From contig NZ_BMNK01000024.1 of assembly GCF_014646515.1 (NCBI RefSeq), positions 82,505-146,504 on the forward strand: DNA of 64,000 nt. The letters are read 5' to 3'. Below are positions 16,583-25,798 of the stretch, piece by piece. The position numbers and the translations under genes are program-made. Origin of the DNA: Nonomuraea glycinis (GTDB taxonomy: Bacteria; Actinomycetota; Actinomycetes; Streptosporangiales; Streptosporangiaceae). Numbering within the stretch: position 1 is the first letter of the stretch; each line of letters opens with the position of its first letter. Under the pieces are notes generated by a model, which worked only from the letters and a program-made list of their open reading frames with translations, ran no database searches and was not told where the DNA came from.

Positions 16583-19500
16583 TCAGTTGCCCGGGACAGC
16601 TGCCTGGACGGGGGAGACGTTGCCGGTGGTGACCAGGAGGCCGCGGCCTGGCGGGCCGCCGACCGTGCCGCGTGGCAGGCGGATGGAGAACAGGTCACCG
16701 TCTGCCTGACTCTGCACCGACAGCAGCACCCCGGTACGGGACTTGCGGGTCTCGGCCGCGAATCCCCGGTAGACGACCGTCAGGTCGGTCGTCGCGCCGG
16801 CGAGCAAGAGGGCGTGGTCCCCGTCCCGGCCCGAGCGGAGGATCTCCTCCAGGGCCGACCCCATGGGGCTGTCGGGATCGATCAGCTCGGCGTCGTCCAC
16901 GAGGACCACGTAGTGGTGCAGCTCCGCGACCAGTTCCCGGAGGTTCGCGGCGTCGGCGTCGAGAACGGCCAGGGCCGTGCGCAGGCTCTTCAGCGGACTG
17001 CGTCTGGGCGTGACGGCGATGACCGGTGTGCCCTGGGAGATCAGGGACTCGGCGGCCGTCATCAGGGCGGACGAGCGGCCGGAGCGTGAGGGGCCCGCGA
17101 TCACCGCACCTGGTCCTTGCGCCATCAGGTCGAGCCCGAGCGGGGCGAGGGAGTCGCCCCCGGCGCCCACGAGTGCCCACAGGGGCGACGGCGGGCGGAA
17201 CGCGGGGTCCAGAGCGAGAGCCTGACCGGCGGTGATACGCATCGGCAACGGGTCCACACGCAAAGGCGGCTCGCCGTCCCACAACCAGGCCCCCCGCCCG
17301 AGAGACACCGACCGCTCGTGAGCCGACCCGGGACGGTGCGGCGAGCCCGCCCCCGCCGTCGTCACGTCGCCTTGCGAGCCCGCCCCCGCCGTCGTCAGGT
17401 CGCCTGGCGATCGCGCCCCCGCCGTCGTCGGGTCGTCTGGAGACTGCGCCCGCGTCGTCGTCACATCACCTGGCAACTCCGCCGTCGGCGGGAAGAGCGG
17501 GGTCACCGGGTGCGCGGCGGCGCGGGCCAGGGACTGGAGTGCGGCTACTTGGGCGGGACCGGCCGGATCGGGGCTGAGCAGGGCGATCTGATGCTCCACG
17601 ATGCCGTTCTGGCCCAGGGACAGGGCGCGGCCCGGGGGGATCGACGTCGGCAGGCCCTTGAGGGGGAATCCGGCCAGGCCGTAGTCGGTGGGGTCGGTGA
17701 GGCGGAGAAGCAGGCGGTTGTCGAAGAGAGTGGAGATCTGGCCGATCAGGCAGGATCGGTCGCCGGTCACCACGGCGCGCAGCCCCACCGCGGGGCCTTC
17801 GCGCAGCAACTGCATGAGTGCTTCCAGCAGGCGTCCGTAGTCATAGCCCTCGAACGCGGCGACGTAACCCTCCCAGCGGTCGAGCATGAGCACCAGCCAG
17901 GGGAGTCGATGGCCTGCCTGGCGGTATTCGGCCAGCGAGGCGTGCCCGGCTTCGGCCAGCAGTTGCTGGCGGCGGCTCACCTCGGCCCGGAGGCGGGTGA
18001 GCAGGCGCTCCACGCGGTCCAACTGGTCGCGGGTGACGACCGCGCCGCAGTGCGGCATCGCCACCAGTGGCAGCAGGGCGCCGGACCCGCAGTCGATCGC
18101 GTGTACGTGCACGTCCGAGGGGGCGGCGTAGGCCGCGATGGCGCCCGCGATCGTGCGCAGTGCCGTGGATCTGCCGCTGCGGGCCGCCCCGGCGATCACC
18201 AGATGGCCGCCGTGGGCGAGGTCGAGCGTGAGCGGCCGCCGGTCCTGCGCCCAGGGACGATCCGTCACCCCGAAGGCGAGCGGCTCCACCTCACCCGACC
18301 GGCTACCCCGTCCGTACGGCGCCACCTCACCCGACCGGCTACCCCGTCCGTACGGCGCCACCTCACCCGACCGGCTACCCCGTCCGTTCGGTGCCAGCTT
18401 GCCTGACCGGCCTCCTAGGCCGTACGGCTCGACGATGGTCGTCGGGGCTTCCGGCCCACCAGAGGCGGGGGAGCCGGAGTCGAGGAGGGTGGAGTCAGCG
18501 GGCTGGCGTGGGTCGTCCGTCGCGGGAGGTGGCGGGCTCACGGCGGCCGTCGTGGGAAGGGCCAGGACCACCTGGGCGGGGATGGGCTCCAGCCAGGGGC
18601 GGGGCTGCTCCGGTACGCCCGCCAGGTGGGCGGCCTCGATCAGGGCGTCCGCGACGAGCGACAGGTCGGTGACGGCCGACATCTCGGCGGTCTCCGGCCG
18701 TGCCGGCAGAGCCCTGCCGAGCGAACGCCAGTCGACGCCCACGACCCGCACGTCCGCGTGGGCGGCGTCCTGGCCGGGGGCCCACGTGGGACCGCCCAGG
18801 CCAGGGTGCCCGCCGTTGCCATCGGCGGCACTGATGGCCAGGCTCGGGCTGCGGCCGCCCACCCTGGCCGTCTGGACCGCCGTGGCCGCGCCCGCGCCCG
18901 ATTTCACGTAGCAGCGGCCGGGGGTGGACTTGGAGATGTGGGCCGCATCCGGCATGTCGATCACGTCGGCGGACTCGGCGGGCTCGGTGACGCGCAGGGC
19001 GATGCGAAGGGAGGTGTTGGCCTGGATGTCGGCCGTCACCACGCCCGCGGGGCGCTGCGTGGCCAGGATGAGGTGGATGCCGAGCGAGCGGCCCCGGCGG
19101 GCGATGTCGACCAGGCCGGTGACGAAGTCGGGCAGCTCCGCCACCAGCGCCGCGAACTCGTCGATGATCAGGACCAGCCGCGGCAGCGGATGACCGGTGT
19201 AGTCCTCGATGTCCTTGGCGCCGGCAGCCAGGAGGAGGCGTTCGCGGCGTCGGATCTCGGCGCCGAGCGAGTCCAGGGCGCGTTGCGTGAGGTGGCCGTC
19301 GAGGTCGCTGACCATGCCGACGGTGTGCGGGAGGCGGGTGCACTCCTTGAACGCGGCGCCGCCCTTGTAGTCGATCAGCACGAAGGTGAGCTGGTCGGGA
19401 CGGTTGGCCACCGCCAGCGAACAGATCAGGGTCTGCAGCAGCTCCGACTTGCCCGCGCCCGTGGTGCCCGCGATCAGGCCGTGCGGGCCGTCCACGCTCA

Positions 19501-21793
19501 GATCGATCGAGAAGGGGCCTTCGGGGCCGGTGCCGATCAGTGCGCGGGTCGACCCCTGGTCGTGCCAGCGGGCGGCCAGCTCCTTGCCGGACAGGGAGCG
19601 CAGGCCGAGCAGGTCCAGCAGCCGTACCGCGTCCGGAAGCTGGCCGGCCGTGTCCTGCCTGCTCACGTCACGGATGGGGGACAGGGCTCTGGCCAGGCGA
19701 TCGCACCACGAGGGCGACACCAGATCAGCCAGAACCGGGCCGATCACGTCGAGGCCGCCGCCGCGCAGGTGAACCCGGCCATCGGGGTCGCAGGCGGCCA
19801 CCGTGGCGCACTCCTCCGGCAGCAGCCGCTGGTCGTCGTCGATGGCCAGGGTGTAAACGCCCGCTCGCGGGCCCTGACGCAGGACCTGCGGCATGTTGGG
19901 CAGACCTCGCAGGGCCTGCGCGCCGTCGAGGATGACCAGCACGTCATAGGGGCGGGTGTCGTAGGTGGAGAAGGCCGGCGGCTCCGGGCCGCCGAGGTCG
20001 TCCCAGCCGGTGGGGATCTTGCCCAGCTCGGGGATCGCGGTGTTCTGACGCTCGTCGATGAGGGCGGCCAGCTCGCTGACGCGGTGGGCCGCGGACTCCG
20101 GGTCCGCGCCGACGAGGGCCACGCACTCCTCACCGCCACGGGGCCCGCAGTGCGGCAGCCAGCGCGTCCAGCCCCAGCGGCGCTCGCTGTCGGCATGCGC
20201 GGAGATGATCACGATGGCCAGGTCGCGCGGACTGTGCAGGGTCGCGGCCTGGCCGGCGAGCCAGCAGGCCAGGCCGGTGGCGTGGTCGCGCGGGCCGGTG
20301 ACGCCCGCGACGCCGAGCCTGCGCATGGCCAGTGACACCGGCACCGCCCGGCAGATCGGCGGATCGAGGGAGCCGCCCTGCTCCTCGCTGAGATCCAGGT
20401 TGGCCGGCAGATCGGCGAGCCCTACCCTCAGCCGCAGCGCGTCGTCATCGTGGATCCTGCGCTCCCACAGCCGTCTGCGCGGGCCGATGGCGGTCAGCAG
20501 CACCTGGGCCGGGTCGGGCGAGTCGGACCTGCGCAGCAGCTCGTCCTCGGCCCTGGCCTGCTCGACCGTCTCCTCGAAGGCGTCGAGCCGCTCCCGGTAT
20601 TCCTTGAGCGCCTTCCGGTGCTGCTTCTTGCCGTGCCGGCGGTCGCTCCACCACTGGCCGACCATGATGACAGGGGTCATCAGGGCCATCAGCAGGAAAT
20701 ACCACTGCTTGAGCACGTAGGCCAGGGTGAGACCGAGCACCGCGGGCAGGAAGGCGGCCAGCAACTGCAGCCGCATCCCTTCGTTGCGGGTGGGCTCCTT
20801 CGGCCGGGCGAAAGCGCGGCGGCCCTCCGGACGCCGCAGCCGGGGCGGCCGGTTGTAGGCCACGCCGCCTTCGAGCCGGGGCGTCAGGTGGGCGTCGGGA
20901 GGCTCGATGGCCATCAGCGTGAACAGCGACGAGCCGCAGGCCAGCAGGGTGTCCTCGGGCCAGTCGACGGTGTCGGTGAGCGGCCGTGAGCCCAGCTCGG
21001 GAGGGGGCCGCGTGGCCTCGGAGGCGAACTCCGCCGCCTCCCGCTCCGCCACCCGCACCGTGAGCTCCGCGACCTCGTCGGCCCACCTGCCCTTGAGCTT
21101 GAGGCGCGGTGCCCGGCCGGGCGCCGCCCGCAGCGCGCGCTCCACGGTGATCGCGTCAGGAGTCACGCGTACGGTCACCGCCTCCGGGGCGAGGGCCGCG
21201 TCGGCGACGGTGATGGCGCACATCGGATCGGAGCCGATGACATGGACCCCGAGCCCCAGCCGGTGCACCGCGCCGGCGGCCGGACCGCCGACGACGCGTA
21301 TCTCCGCCACGCCGCCCGGCTCCTCGATGATCGTCATCCGGGCGAGGCGGGGATCGAGGGTGACCTTGTCGCCGTCGTACAGCACGGCCTTGGCCAGGGC
21401 GCGAGGGTCGAGCTGACGCCCGTTACGCCACAGCACGGCGGACTCACGCCCGAGCCCGCGACCAGAGCCGCCGGGAGCGCCGGGACCCTCATTCAGGCCA
21501 CCAGGGCCGCCGAAGCGGCGAGGGTCGGCGGGTCCGGAGGTGGGCCGGGGTGAGCCGTTCCCGTCGGGCCGGCGCTGACCCGGGACCTGGCCCGGGACGC
21601 GGGTGTCCCCGGTGGGGGAGGCCGTGGTGGACATGCCGTAGGGCGCGCGTGCTCGGGGCAGCCGGACGACCTCGGCGATCGGGTCGCGGCCGCTGAGCGC
21701 CTCGCTCACCGCCGCGACCGTCGCGTCTTCGTCCCCGTCGATCACGACGTCACGACTGCTCGCCTCGCCGAGCACGGTGAGCATGATCCGCAT
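16583..21793 (-). CDS. eccC: Type VII secretion ATPase EccC/EssC-like (FtsK/SpoIIIE family)
   Basis: 1736 residues; GAGGAG lies before the ATG. The N-terminal about 280 residues contain an FHA-like region (VHRLGLGVHVIGSDPMCAI), as in Firmicute EssC and unlike mycobacterial EccC. Two transmembrane helices lie near residues 345-385. Three FtsK-type ATPase domains follow. D1 has intact Walker A GTTGAGKSE and Walker B LVLIIDEF. D2 (GAARSGRST) and D3 (GPSRSGRSS) carry Arg in place of the P-loop Lys, so they are probably weak or inactive, as often seen for the substrate-binding D2/D3. Two Pro/Gly/Ser linkers are built of tandem repeats. The protein powers secretion and recognises substrate C-termini. 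It is transcribed convergently toward the effector genes. Confidence 0.95.
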   Translation of the reverse strand: MRIMLTVLGEASSRDVVIDGDEDATVAAVSEALSGRDPIAEVVRLPRARAPYGMSTTASPTGDTRVPGQVPGQRRPDGNGSPRPTSGPADPRRFGGPGGLNEGPGAPGGSGRGLGRESAVLWRNGRQLDPRALAKAVLYDGDKVTLDPRLARMTIIEEPGGVAEIRVVGGPAAGAVHRLGLGVHVIGSDPMCAITVADAALAPEAVTVRVTPDAITVERALRAAPGRAPRLKLKGRWADEVAELTVRVAEREAAEFASEATRPPPELGSRPLTDTVDWPEDTLLACGSSLFTLMAIEPPDAHLTPRLEGGVAYNRPPRLRRPEGRRAFARPKEPTRNEGMRLQLLAAFLPAVLGLTLAYVLKQWYFLLMALMTPVIMVGQWWSDRRHGKKQHRKALKEYRERLDAFEETVEQARAEDELLRRSDSPDPAQVLLTAIGPRRRLWERRIHDDDALRLRVGLADLPANLDLSEEQGGSLDPPICRAVPVSLAMRRLGVAGVTGPRDHATGLACWLAGQAATLHSPRDLAIVIISAHADSERRWGWTRWLPHCGPRGGEECVALVGADPESAAHRVSELAALIDERQNTAIPELGKIPTGWDDLGGPEPPAFSTYDTRPYDVLVILDGAQALRGLPNMPQVLRQGPRAGVYTLAIDDDQRLLPEECATVAACDPDGRVHLRGGGLDVIGPVLADLVSPSWCDRLARALSPIRDVSRQDTAGQLPDAVRLLDLLGLRSLSGKELAARWHDQGSTRALIGTGPEGPFSIDLSVDGPHGLIAGTTGAGKSELLQTLICSLAVANRPDQLTFVLIDYKGGAAFKECTRLPHTVGMVSDLDGHLTQRALDSLGAEIRRRERLLLAAGAKDIEDYTGHPLPRLVLIIDEFAALVAELPDFVTGLVDIARRGRSLGIHLILATQRPAGVVTADIQANTSLRIALRVTEPAESADVIDMPDAAHISKSTPGRCYVKSGAGAATAVQTARVGGRSPSLAISAADGNGGHPGLGGPTWAPGQDAAHADVRVVGVDWRSLGRALPARPETAEMSAVTDLSLVADALIEAAHLAGVPEQPRPWLEPIPAQVVLALPTTAAVSPPPPATDDPRQPADSTLLDSGSPASGGPEAPTTIVEPYGLGGRSGKLAPNGRGSRSGEVAPYGRGSRSGEVAPYGRGSRSGEVEPLAFGVTDRPWAQDRRPLTLDLAHGGHLVIAGAARSGRSTALRTIAGAIAAYAAPSDVHVHAIDCGSGALLPLVAMPHCGAVVTRDQLDRVERLLTRLRAEVSRRQQLLAEAGHASLAEYRQAGHRLPWLVLMLDRWEGYVAAFEGYDYGRLLEALMQLLREGPAVGLRAVVTGDRSCLIGQISTLFDNRLLLRLTDPTDYGLAGFPLKGLPTSIPPGRALSLGQNGIVEHQIALLSPDPAGPAQVAALQSLARAAAHPVTPLFPPTAELPGDVTTTRAQSPDDPTTAGARSPGDLTTAGAGSQGDVTTAGAGSPHRPGSAHERSVSLGRGAWLWDGEPPLRVDPLPMRITAGQALALDPAFRPPSPLWALVGAGGDSLAPLGLDLMAQGPGAVIAGPSRSGRSSALMTAAESLISQGTPVIAVTPRRSPLKSLRTALAVLDADAANLRELVAELHHYVVLVDDAELIDPDSPMGSALEEILRSGRDGDHALLLAGATTDLTVVYRGFAAETRKSRTGVLLSVQSQADGDLFSIRLPRGTVGGPPGRGLLVTTGNVSPVQAAVPGN
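17341..17472 (-). repeat. 33-bp minisatellite within eccC (D2-D3 linker)
   Basis: Four in-frame 33-base units (starts 17341, 17374, 17407, 17440) code an 11-residue repeat of the form GDVTTAGAGSP in the linker between the second and third ATPase domains. The first two units differ at only a few bases. Confidence 0.85.
18286..18429 (-). repeat. 36-bp minisatellite within eccC (D1-D2 linker)
   Basis: Units starting at 18286 and 18322 are identical over 36 bases; the third (18358) differs at two and the fourth (18394) is degenerate. They code 12-residue repeats of the form GRGSRSGEVAPY in the linker between the first and second ATPase domains. Confidence 0.9.
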
Positions 21794-22278
21794 GTGCCGT
21801 CTCCTCGGTCGGATCTCGGCGCCAAGGTAGCGCCCGCCGCGACGCTAAGCCCTCCGGATGACATCAATGGCATGAAAGCCGCGGCCTGTGGATAACCCGG
21901 GCCACGAACCCAGCCCTGTGGACAGGTGCCACCCGCAAGCCGTAAGCGAAGTCTAAAAAACCACGAACTCCCGCCCCGACCCACCGAACGTCCGACTTGA
22001 CGCCCTATCCCCCTTTAAGGTCGTGCCGAATATAACCAGACGTCACCCCATAAATCCGAAAACCTCAGTTAACCAAGTGACAAATGTTAATCCTGTGACT
22101 CTTACCCGGAAAAATCCATGCCCGTCAACTCGCTAGAAACAATAGGCATTGATTATCGCGAGTTGACACCAAGCCACCTGCGAAACAAGCATGGTTCTTC
22201 GCATTCGACCCCCGCTCCACCACCCGGATGCACATAATGGCGTGAATTCCGAAATTCACTAATGGGAGCCCCCGACCC
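21794..22278. other. Intergenic region between divergent eccC and the Tad operon
   Basis: 485 bases with no convincing gene. It is clearly more A+T-rich than its surroundings between about 22010 and 22120, as expected for a divergent control region. It contains the dyad at 22124-22167. Its eccC-proximal end carries the eccC ribosome-binding site. No tRNA or known riboswitch was seen. Confidence 0.6.
22124..22167. promoter_or_regulatory. Nested inverted repeat overlapping a -35-like TTGACA upstream of the Tad operon
   Basis: gtcaactcgc (22124-22133) and its exact complement gcgagttgac (22158-22167) flank 24 bases that contain an inner caat-aggc-attg palindrome. The right arm overlaps ttgaca (22163-22168), a perfect -35 hexamer, though no good -10 follows at 17 bases. 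It could be an operator or a 5' hairpin controlling the pilus operon about 110 bases downstream. Confidence 0.4.
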
Positions 22279-22944
22279 ATGAGGACCAGCGAAAAACCCG
22301 CCGTCGACACGGCCGGGTTGTCAGGCCCAGCCTCGCGCAAGCTCCCCGTGCCCCCGCGCGAGCGCAAGCCTGCCCTGGCCGCCCTCGCCGTGCTGCTCAT
22401 CCTGGGCGGAGCGCTCGCGACGACGCTGCTCGTGCTGCGCAGCGGTGACCGCATCTCCGCGATCAGGATCACCCAGCAGGTGGGCGCCGGCCAGCAGTTC
22501 ACCGCGGAGGCCCTGGAGGAGGTCCAGATCGCCGACACCGGCATCGACTTCGTGAGCTGGTCGCAGCGGCAGCGGGTGCTCGACACCTTCGCGGCCGTCA
22601 CCATCCTGCCCGGCACCCTGCTCACCAGCGACATGGGCGTCACGGCCAGCAAGGAGCTCGGCCCCGGCAAGGCCAAGGTGGGGCTCGCGCTCAAGCCGGG
22701 CCAGATGCCCGCGGGGCTGAAGCCCGGCGACCGGGTGCAGGTGGTGCATGTGCCGGGGCGCGGCGGCCAGGAGGAGGGCCGGGTGCTGGCGCAGAGCGCG
22801 CTGGTCTTCAGCGTCGGGGACAAGGGCAGGAGCGGCGGTGGCGGCCAGATCACCGTGATCGTGGAGACGCAGGTCTCACCCGTCATCCTCCAGTACGCCT
22901 CCGGCGGCGAGGTCGCCGTGGCCGAGCTTCCCGGGGCGCGCTGA
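22279..22944 (+). CDS. cpaB: CpaB-like SAF-domain pilus assembly protein
   Basis: 221 residues. A short basic cytosolic N-terminus is followed by one transmembrane helix (about residues 33-55, ALAALAVLLILGGALATTLL) and an extracytoplasmic SAF domain (about residues 60-125, with ITQQVGAGQQFTAEALEEVQ). The C-terminal part has KPGDRVQVVHVPG, as in RcpC/CpaB. In diderms CpaB links to the secretin; in this monoderm it probably acts as a wall-side assembly factor. It is the first gene of a tightly packed Tad operon. GGGAG at -13 is a modest ribosome-binding site. Confidence 0.8.
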   Translation: MRTSEKPAVDTAGLSGPASRKLPVPPRERKPALAALAVLLILGGALATTLLVLRSGDRISAIRITQQVGAGQQFTAEALEEVQIADTGIDFVSWSQRQRVLDTFAAVTILPGTLLTSDMGVTASKELGPGKAKVGLALKPGQMPAGLKPGDRVQVVHVPGRGGQEEGRVLAQSALVFSVGDKGRSGGGGQITVIVETQVSPVILQYASGGEVAVAELPGAR

Positions 22945-22945
22945 G

Positions 22946-23662
22946 GTGGGGCTGATCGTGCTGGCCGCCGACAAGGGCGCGCCAGGGGTGACCACCGCGG
23001 CAACGGCCCTGGCCGCCGTCTGGCCCAGGCCCGTGCTCCTCGCCGAGTGCGACCCGTCCGGCGGGGACCTCGCCTACCGGCTGCCCGCCGCCGGCGGCGG
23101 TGTGCTCAATCCGGGCAAGGGCCTGCTCACGCTGGGCGCCACGGCCCGGCGCGGCCTGGAGCCCGCGCAGATCCACCAGCACACACAGAAGATCGTGGGG
23201 GGCCTGGACGTGCTGGTCGGCATCACGCACGGGGAGCAGGCCGCGGGCCTGACCTGGCTGTGGGGCCCGCTGGGCAGGTCGCTGGCCGCGATGCCGAACG
23301 CCGACGTGATCGCCGACTGCGGCCGTCTCGGCTCGCACCCGCAGATCGGCGACCTGCTGGCGGAGGCCGATCAGGTGGTCCTGCTCACCAGGGCGACCCT
23401 GGATCATGTGGCCCACCTGCGCGAGCGCCTGAGCATCACCAAGGCGCACGGCGTGGTGGTCATCGCCGACCCGCGCGACTACCGCTCCTCGATCGACGAC
23501 GTACGCAGGATCGTCGGCCCGTATGTCTCCTTCGTGCACGGGCTGGCCCATGACGTGAAGGGCGCGGAGCTGCTGCGCGGCCAGTGGGGCGGCCGGCTGG
23601 ACCGATCGTTGCTGGTCCGTACCGCACGAGATCTCGCAGGACGGCTGGTGGGGACCCGATGA
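22946..23662 (+). CDS. TadZ/CpaE-like MinD-superfamily ATPase homologue
   Basis: 238 residues from GTG, one base after the cpaB stop. It has the MinD/ParA fold order: strand MGLIVLAADKGAPGVTTAAT with a deviant P-loop, AECDPSGGDLAYRL, and VIADCGRLG as the Walker B-like strand. The signature Lys of the deviant Walker A (KGGxGKTT) is Val here (KGAPGVTT), so ATP hydrolysis is doubtful. In Tad systems this protein localises the machinery to a cell site. It overlaps tadA by 4 bases. Confidence 0.8.
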   Translation: MGLIVLAADKGAPGVTTAATALAAVWPRPVLLAECDPSGGDLAYRLPAAGGGVLNPGKGLLTLGATARRGLEPAQIHQHTQKIVGGLDVLVGITHGEQAAGLTWLWGPLGRSLAAMPNADVIADCGRLGSHPQIGDLLAEADQVVLLTRATLDHVAHLRERLSITKAHGVVVIADPRDYRSSIDDVRRIVGPYVSFVHGLAHDVKGAELLRGQWGGRLDRSLLVRTARDLAGRLVGTR

Positions 23663-24954
23663 TCGATCACTCCCTCGTCAAGAGGTTCCGGCAGGAGGTC
23701 GGCGACCGCCTCGCCCACCAGCGCCGGATCGACCAGGCCAACGGCCTGCCCACGATGACGGGCGAGGACGAGCGCCAGTTCGCCCGGGCGCTGATCTCGC
23801 AGGTGCTGGAGGAGCACGCGCGCAGCGAGATCGGTCTCGGCCGCACCCCGCCCACGGTCGAGGAGGAAGAGGCGCTCGCGGCGGGCATTCACGCGGCCCT
23901 GTTCGGCGTGGGGCGTCTGCAGCCGCTGCTCGACGACCCCGAGGTCGAGAACATCGACATCAACGGCTGCGACAAGGTGTTCGTCAGCTATGCCGACGGC
24001 CAGGAGCTCACGCGGGAGCCGGTGGCCGAGACCGATGAGGAGCTGATCGAGCTCATCCAGATCCTGGCCGCCTATTCGGGGCTGTCGAGCAGGCCGTTCG
24101 ACACCGCCAATCCACAGCTCGACCTGCGCCTGCCGGACGGTTCGCGACTGAGCGCGGTGATGGACGTGACGGTCAAGCCCGCCGTCTCCATTCGCCGCGC
24201 CCGCCTCGGCAAAGTCTTCCTTTCCGACTTGGTCGGAAATAACACGATAAGCCCGGAAATTGGCCGTTTTCTCTCGGCGGCGATCGGCGCCCGGAAGAAC
24301 ATCATGATCGCCGGTTCGACGAACGCGGGAAAGACGACGCTGCTGCGCGCCCTGGCCAACGAAATCATGCCCAGCGAGCGCCTCATCACCGTCGAACGAG
24401 CCCTGGAGCTCGGCCTCGACCAGTTCGCCGAGCTGCACCCGAACGTCGTCGCCTTCGAGCAGCGCCTGCCCAACTCCGAGGGCCAGGGCGAGATCAGCAT
24501 GGCCGAGCTGGTCCGCAGATCCCTGCGGATGAACCCCAGCCGCGTGATCGTCGGCGAGGTGCTCGGCGACGAGATCGTCACCATGCTCAACGCGATGACC
24601 CAGGGCAACGACGGCTCCCTGTCCACGATCCACGCCAACTCCAGCATGGAAGTGTTCAACCGCATCGCCACCTACGCCCTGCAGGCCCGTGAGCGGCTCC
24701 CGATCGAGGCCACGCACATGCTCATCGCGGGCGCGATCGACTTCGTCGTCTTCATCGAGAAGCGCAACGACTATCACCGCGGCGGCAGCCTGCGCCGCTA
24801 CGTCTCCAGCATCCGCGAGGTCAACGGCTGCGACGGCCGCGTGCTGTCCAGCGAGGTGTTCGCCCCCGGCCCGGACGGCTCCGGCCTGCCGCACGCGCCG
24901 ATCTCCTGCATGGAAGAGCTCGCCGCCTACGGCTACAACCCGGGGGGCTGGTGA
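23659..24954 (+). CDS. tadA: TadA/CpaF pilus assembly ATPase
   Basis: 431 residues from ATG 23659, overlapping the previous stop; the upstream in-frame start lies inside tadZ and is rejected. It is a secretion ATPase of the VirB11/GspE class: N-terminal helical domain, then DDPEVENIDINGCDKVFV, Walker A GSTNAGKTTLLR, the Asp-box region VERALELGLDQF and the conserved block MNPSRVIVGEVLGDEIV, followed by STIHANSS. It energises pilin assembly at the inner face of the membrane with TadB and TadC. Residues match the family throughout and the length is typical. Confidence 0.95.
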   Translation: MIDHSLVKRFRQEVGDRLAHQRRIDQANGLPTMTGEDERQFARALISQVLEEHARSEIGLGRTPPTVEEEEALAAGIHAALFGVGRLQPLLDDPEVENIDINGCDKVFVSYADGQELTREPVAETDEELIELIQILAAYSGLSSRPFDTANPQLDLRLPDGSRLSAVMDVTVKPAVSIRRARLGKVFLSDLVGNNTISPEIGRFLSAAIGARKNIMIAGSTNAGKTTLLRALANEIMPSERLITVERALELGLDQFAELHPNVVAFEQRLPNSEGQGEISMAELVRRSLRMNPSRVIVGEVLGDEIVTMLNAMTQGNDGSLSTIHANSSMEVFNRIATYALQARERLPIEATHMLIAGAIDFVVFIEKRNDYHRGGSLRRYVSSIREVNGCDGRVLSSEVFAPGPDGSGLPHAPISCMEELAAYGYNPGGW

Positions 24955-24955
24955 C

Positions 24956-25798
24956 ATGATCACTTTCGACCCGCTGGCGCTGCTGTCCGGCGCCCTCACC
25001 GGCGCCGGCCTCTTCCTGCTGTTCCTCTCCCTGTACGGCCTGCGCCCCCGCCCTTCGCAGCCCAAGCGCCGCATGGTCCAGGTGCTGTCCACCCGCGTCG
25101 CCGTCGCCGGGGTCGCGGCCACCGTGGTGCTGGTCGTCACCGGCTGGCCGGTCGTGGCCGTCGGGACCGTCGCGCTGGTCTTCGCCTGGCGCGGCCTGTC
25201 CGGCGGCGCCGCCGAGGAGCGCGGGGCGATGCACCGCCTGGAGGGCCTGGCCGCCTGGACCGAGTCGCTGCGCGACACGATCGCCGGCGCGGCCGGGCTG
25301 GAGCAGGCCATCCCGTCCTCGATCAGGGCCGCGGCCCCGACGCTCCGCCCCCATCTGCGCGTGCTGGTCGACCGGCTGCACACCAGGATGGCGCTGCCGG
25401 ACGCGCTCGCCCTGTTCGCCGACGAGCTCGACGACCCCTCGGCCGACCTGGTGGTGGCCGCGCTGGTGCTCAACTCCAGGCTGCGCGGCCCCGGCCTGCG
25501 CGACGTGCTCGGCGCGCTGGCCGTGTCGGCGCGCGAGGAGCTCGACATGCGCCGCCGCGTCGAGGCCGAACGCCGCGCGACCCGGCGCAGCGTGCAGATC
25601 GTGGTGATCACCGCACTGGCCTTCGCCGCGCTGCTGGTCATCTTCAACCCTCAGTACGTCGGCGAGTACGACAACCTGCTCGGCCAGGCGGTGCTCGTCA
25701 TCGTGGCCGGCCTGTTCGGCGCCGGATTCGCCTGGATGCGGCGCTTGGCCAGGTTCGACAAGCCCACGCGACTGCTCGTCGGAGGCGACCATGGTTGA
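24956..25798 (+). CDS. tadB: TadB-like inner-membrane pilus assembly protein
   Basis: 280 residues from ATG 24956, directly after the tadA stop. Hydrophobic helices occur at about residues 5-27, 48-80, 215-235 and 245-265, flanking the cytosolic GspF-type (T2SSF) domain with GLEQAIPSSIRAAAPTLRPH and SARLRGPGLRDVLGALA-like helices. TadB and TadC form the membrane platform that couples TadA to pilin. It overlaps tadC by 8 bases. Confidence 0.9.
   Translation: MITFDPLALLSGALTGAGLFLLFLSLYGLRPRPSQPKRRMVQVLSTRVAVAGVAATVVLVVTGWPVVAVGTVALVFAWRGLSGGAAEERGAMHRLEGLAAWTESLRDTIAGAAGLEQAIPSSIRAAAPTLRPHLRVLVDRLHTRMALPDALALFADELDDPSADLVVAALVLNSRLRGPGLRDVLGALAVSAREELDMRRRVEAERRATRRSVQIVVITALAFAALLVIFNPQYVGEYDNLLGQAVLVIVAGLFGAGFAWMRRLARFDKPTRLLVGGDHG

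Noticed and set aside
1..21793. Prophage or integrative element carrying the T7SS island
   Set aside because: No integrase, attachment repeats, tRNA target or phage structural genes are visible in or next to it.
23584..23658. Upstream start for tadA
   Set aside because: It lies inside tadZ; ATG 23659 gives the usual 4-base overlap and family N-terminus.
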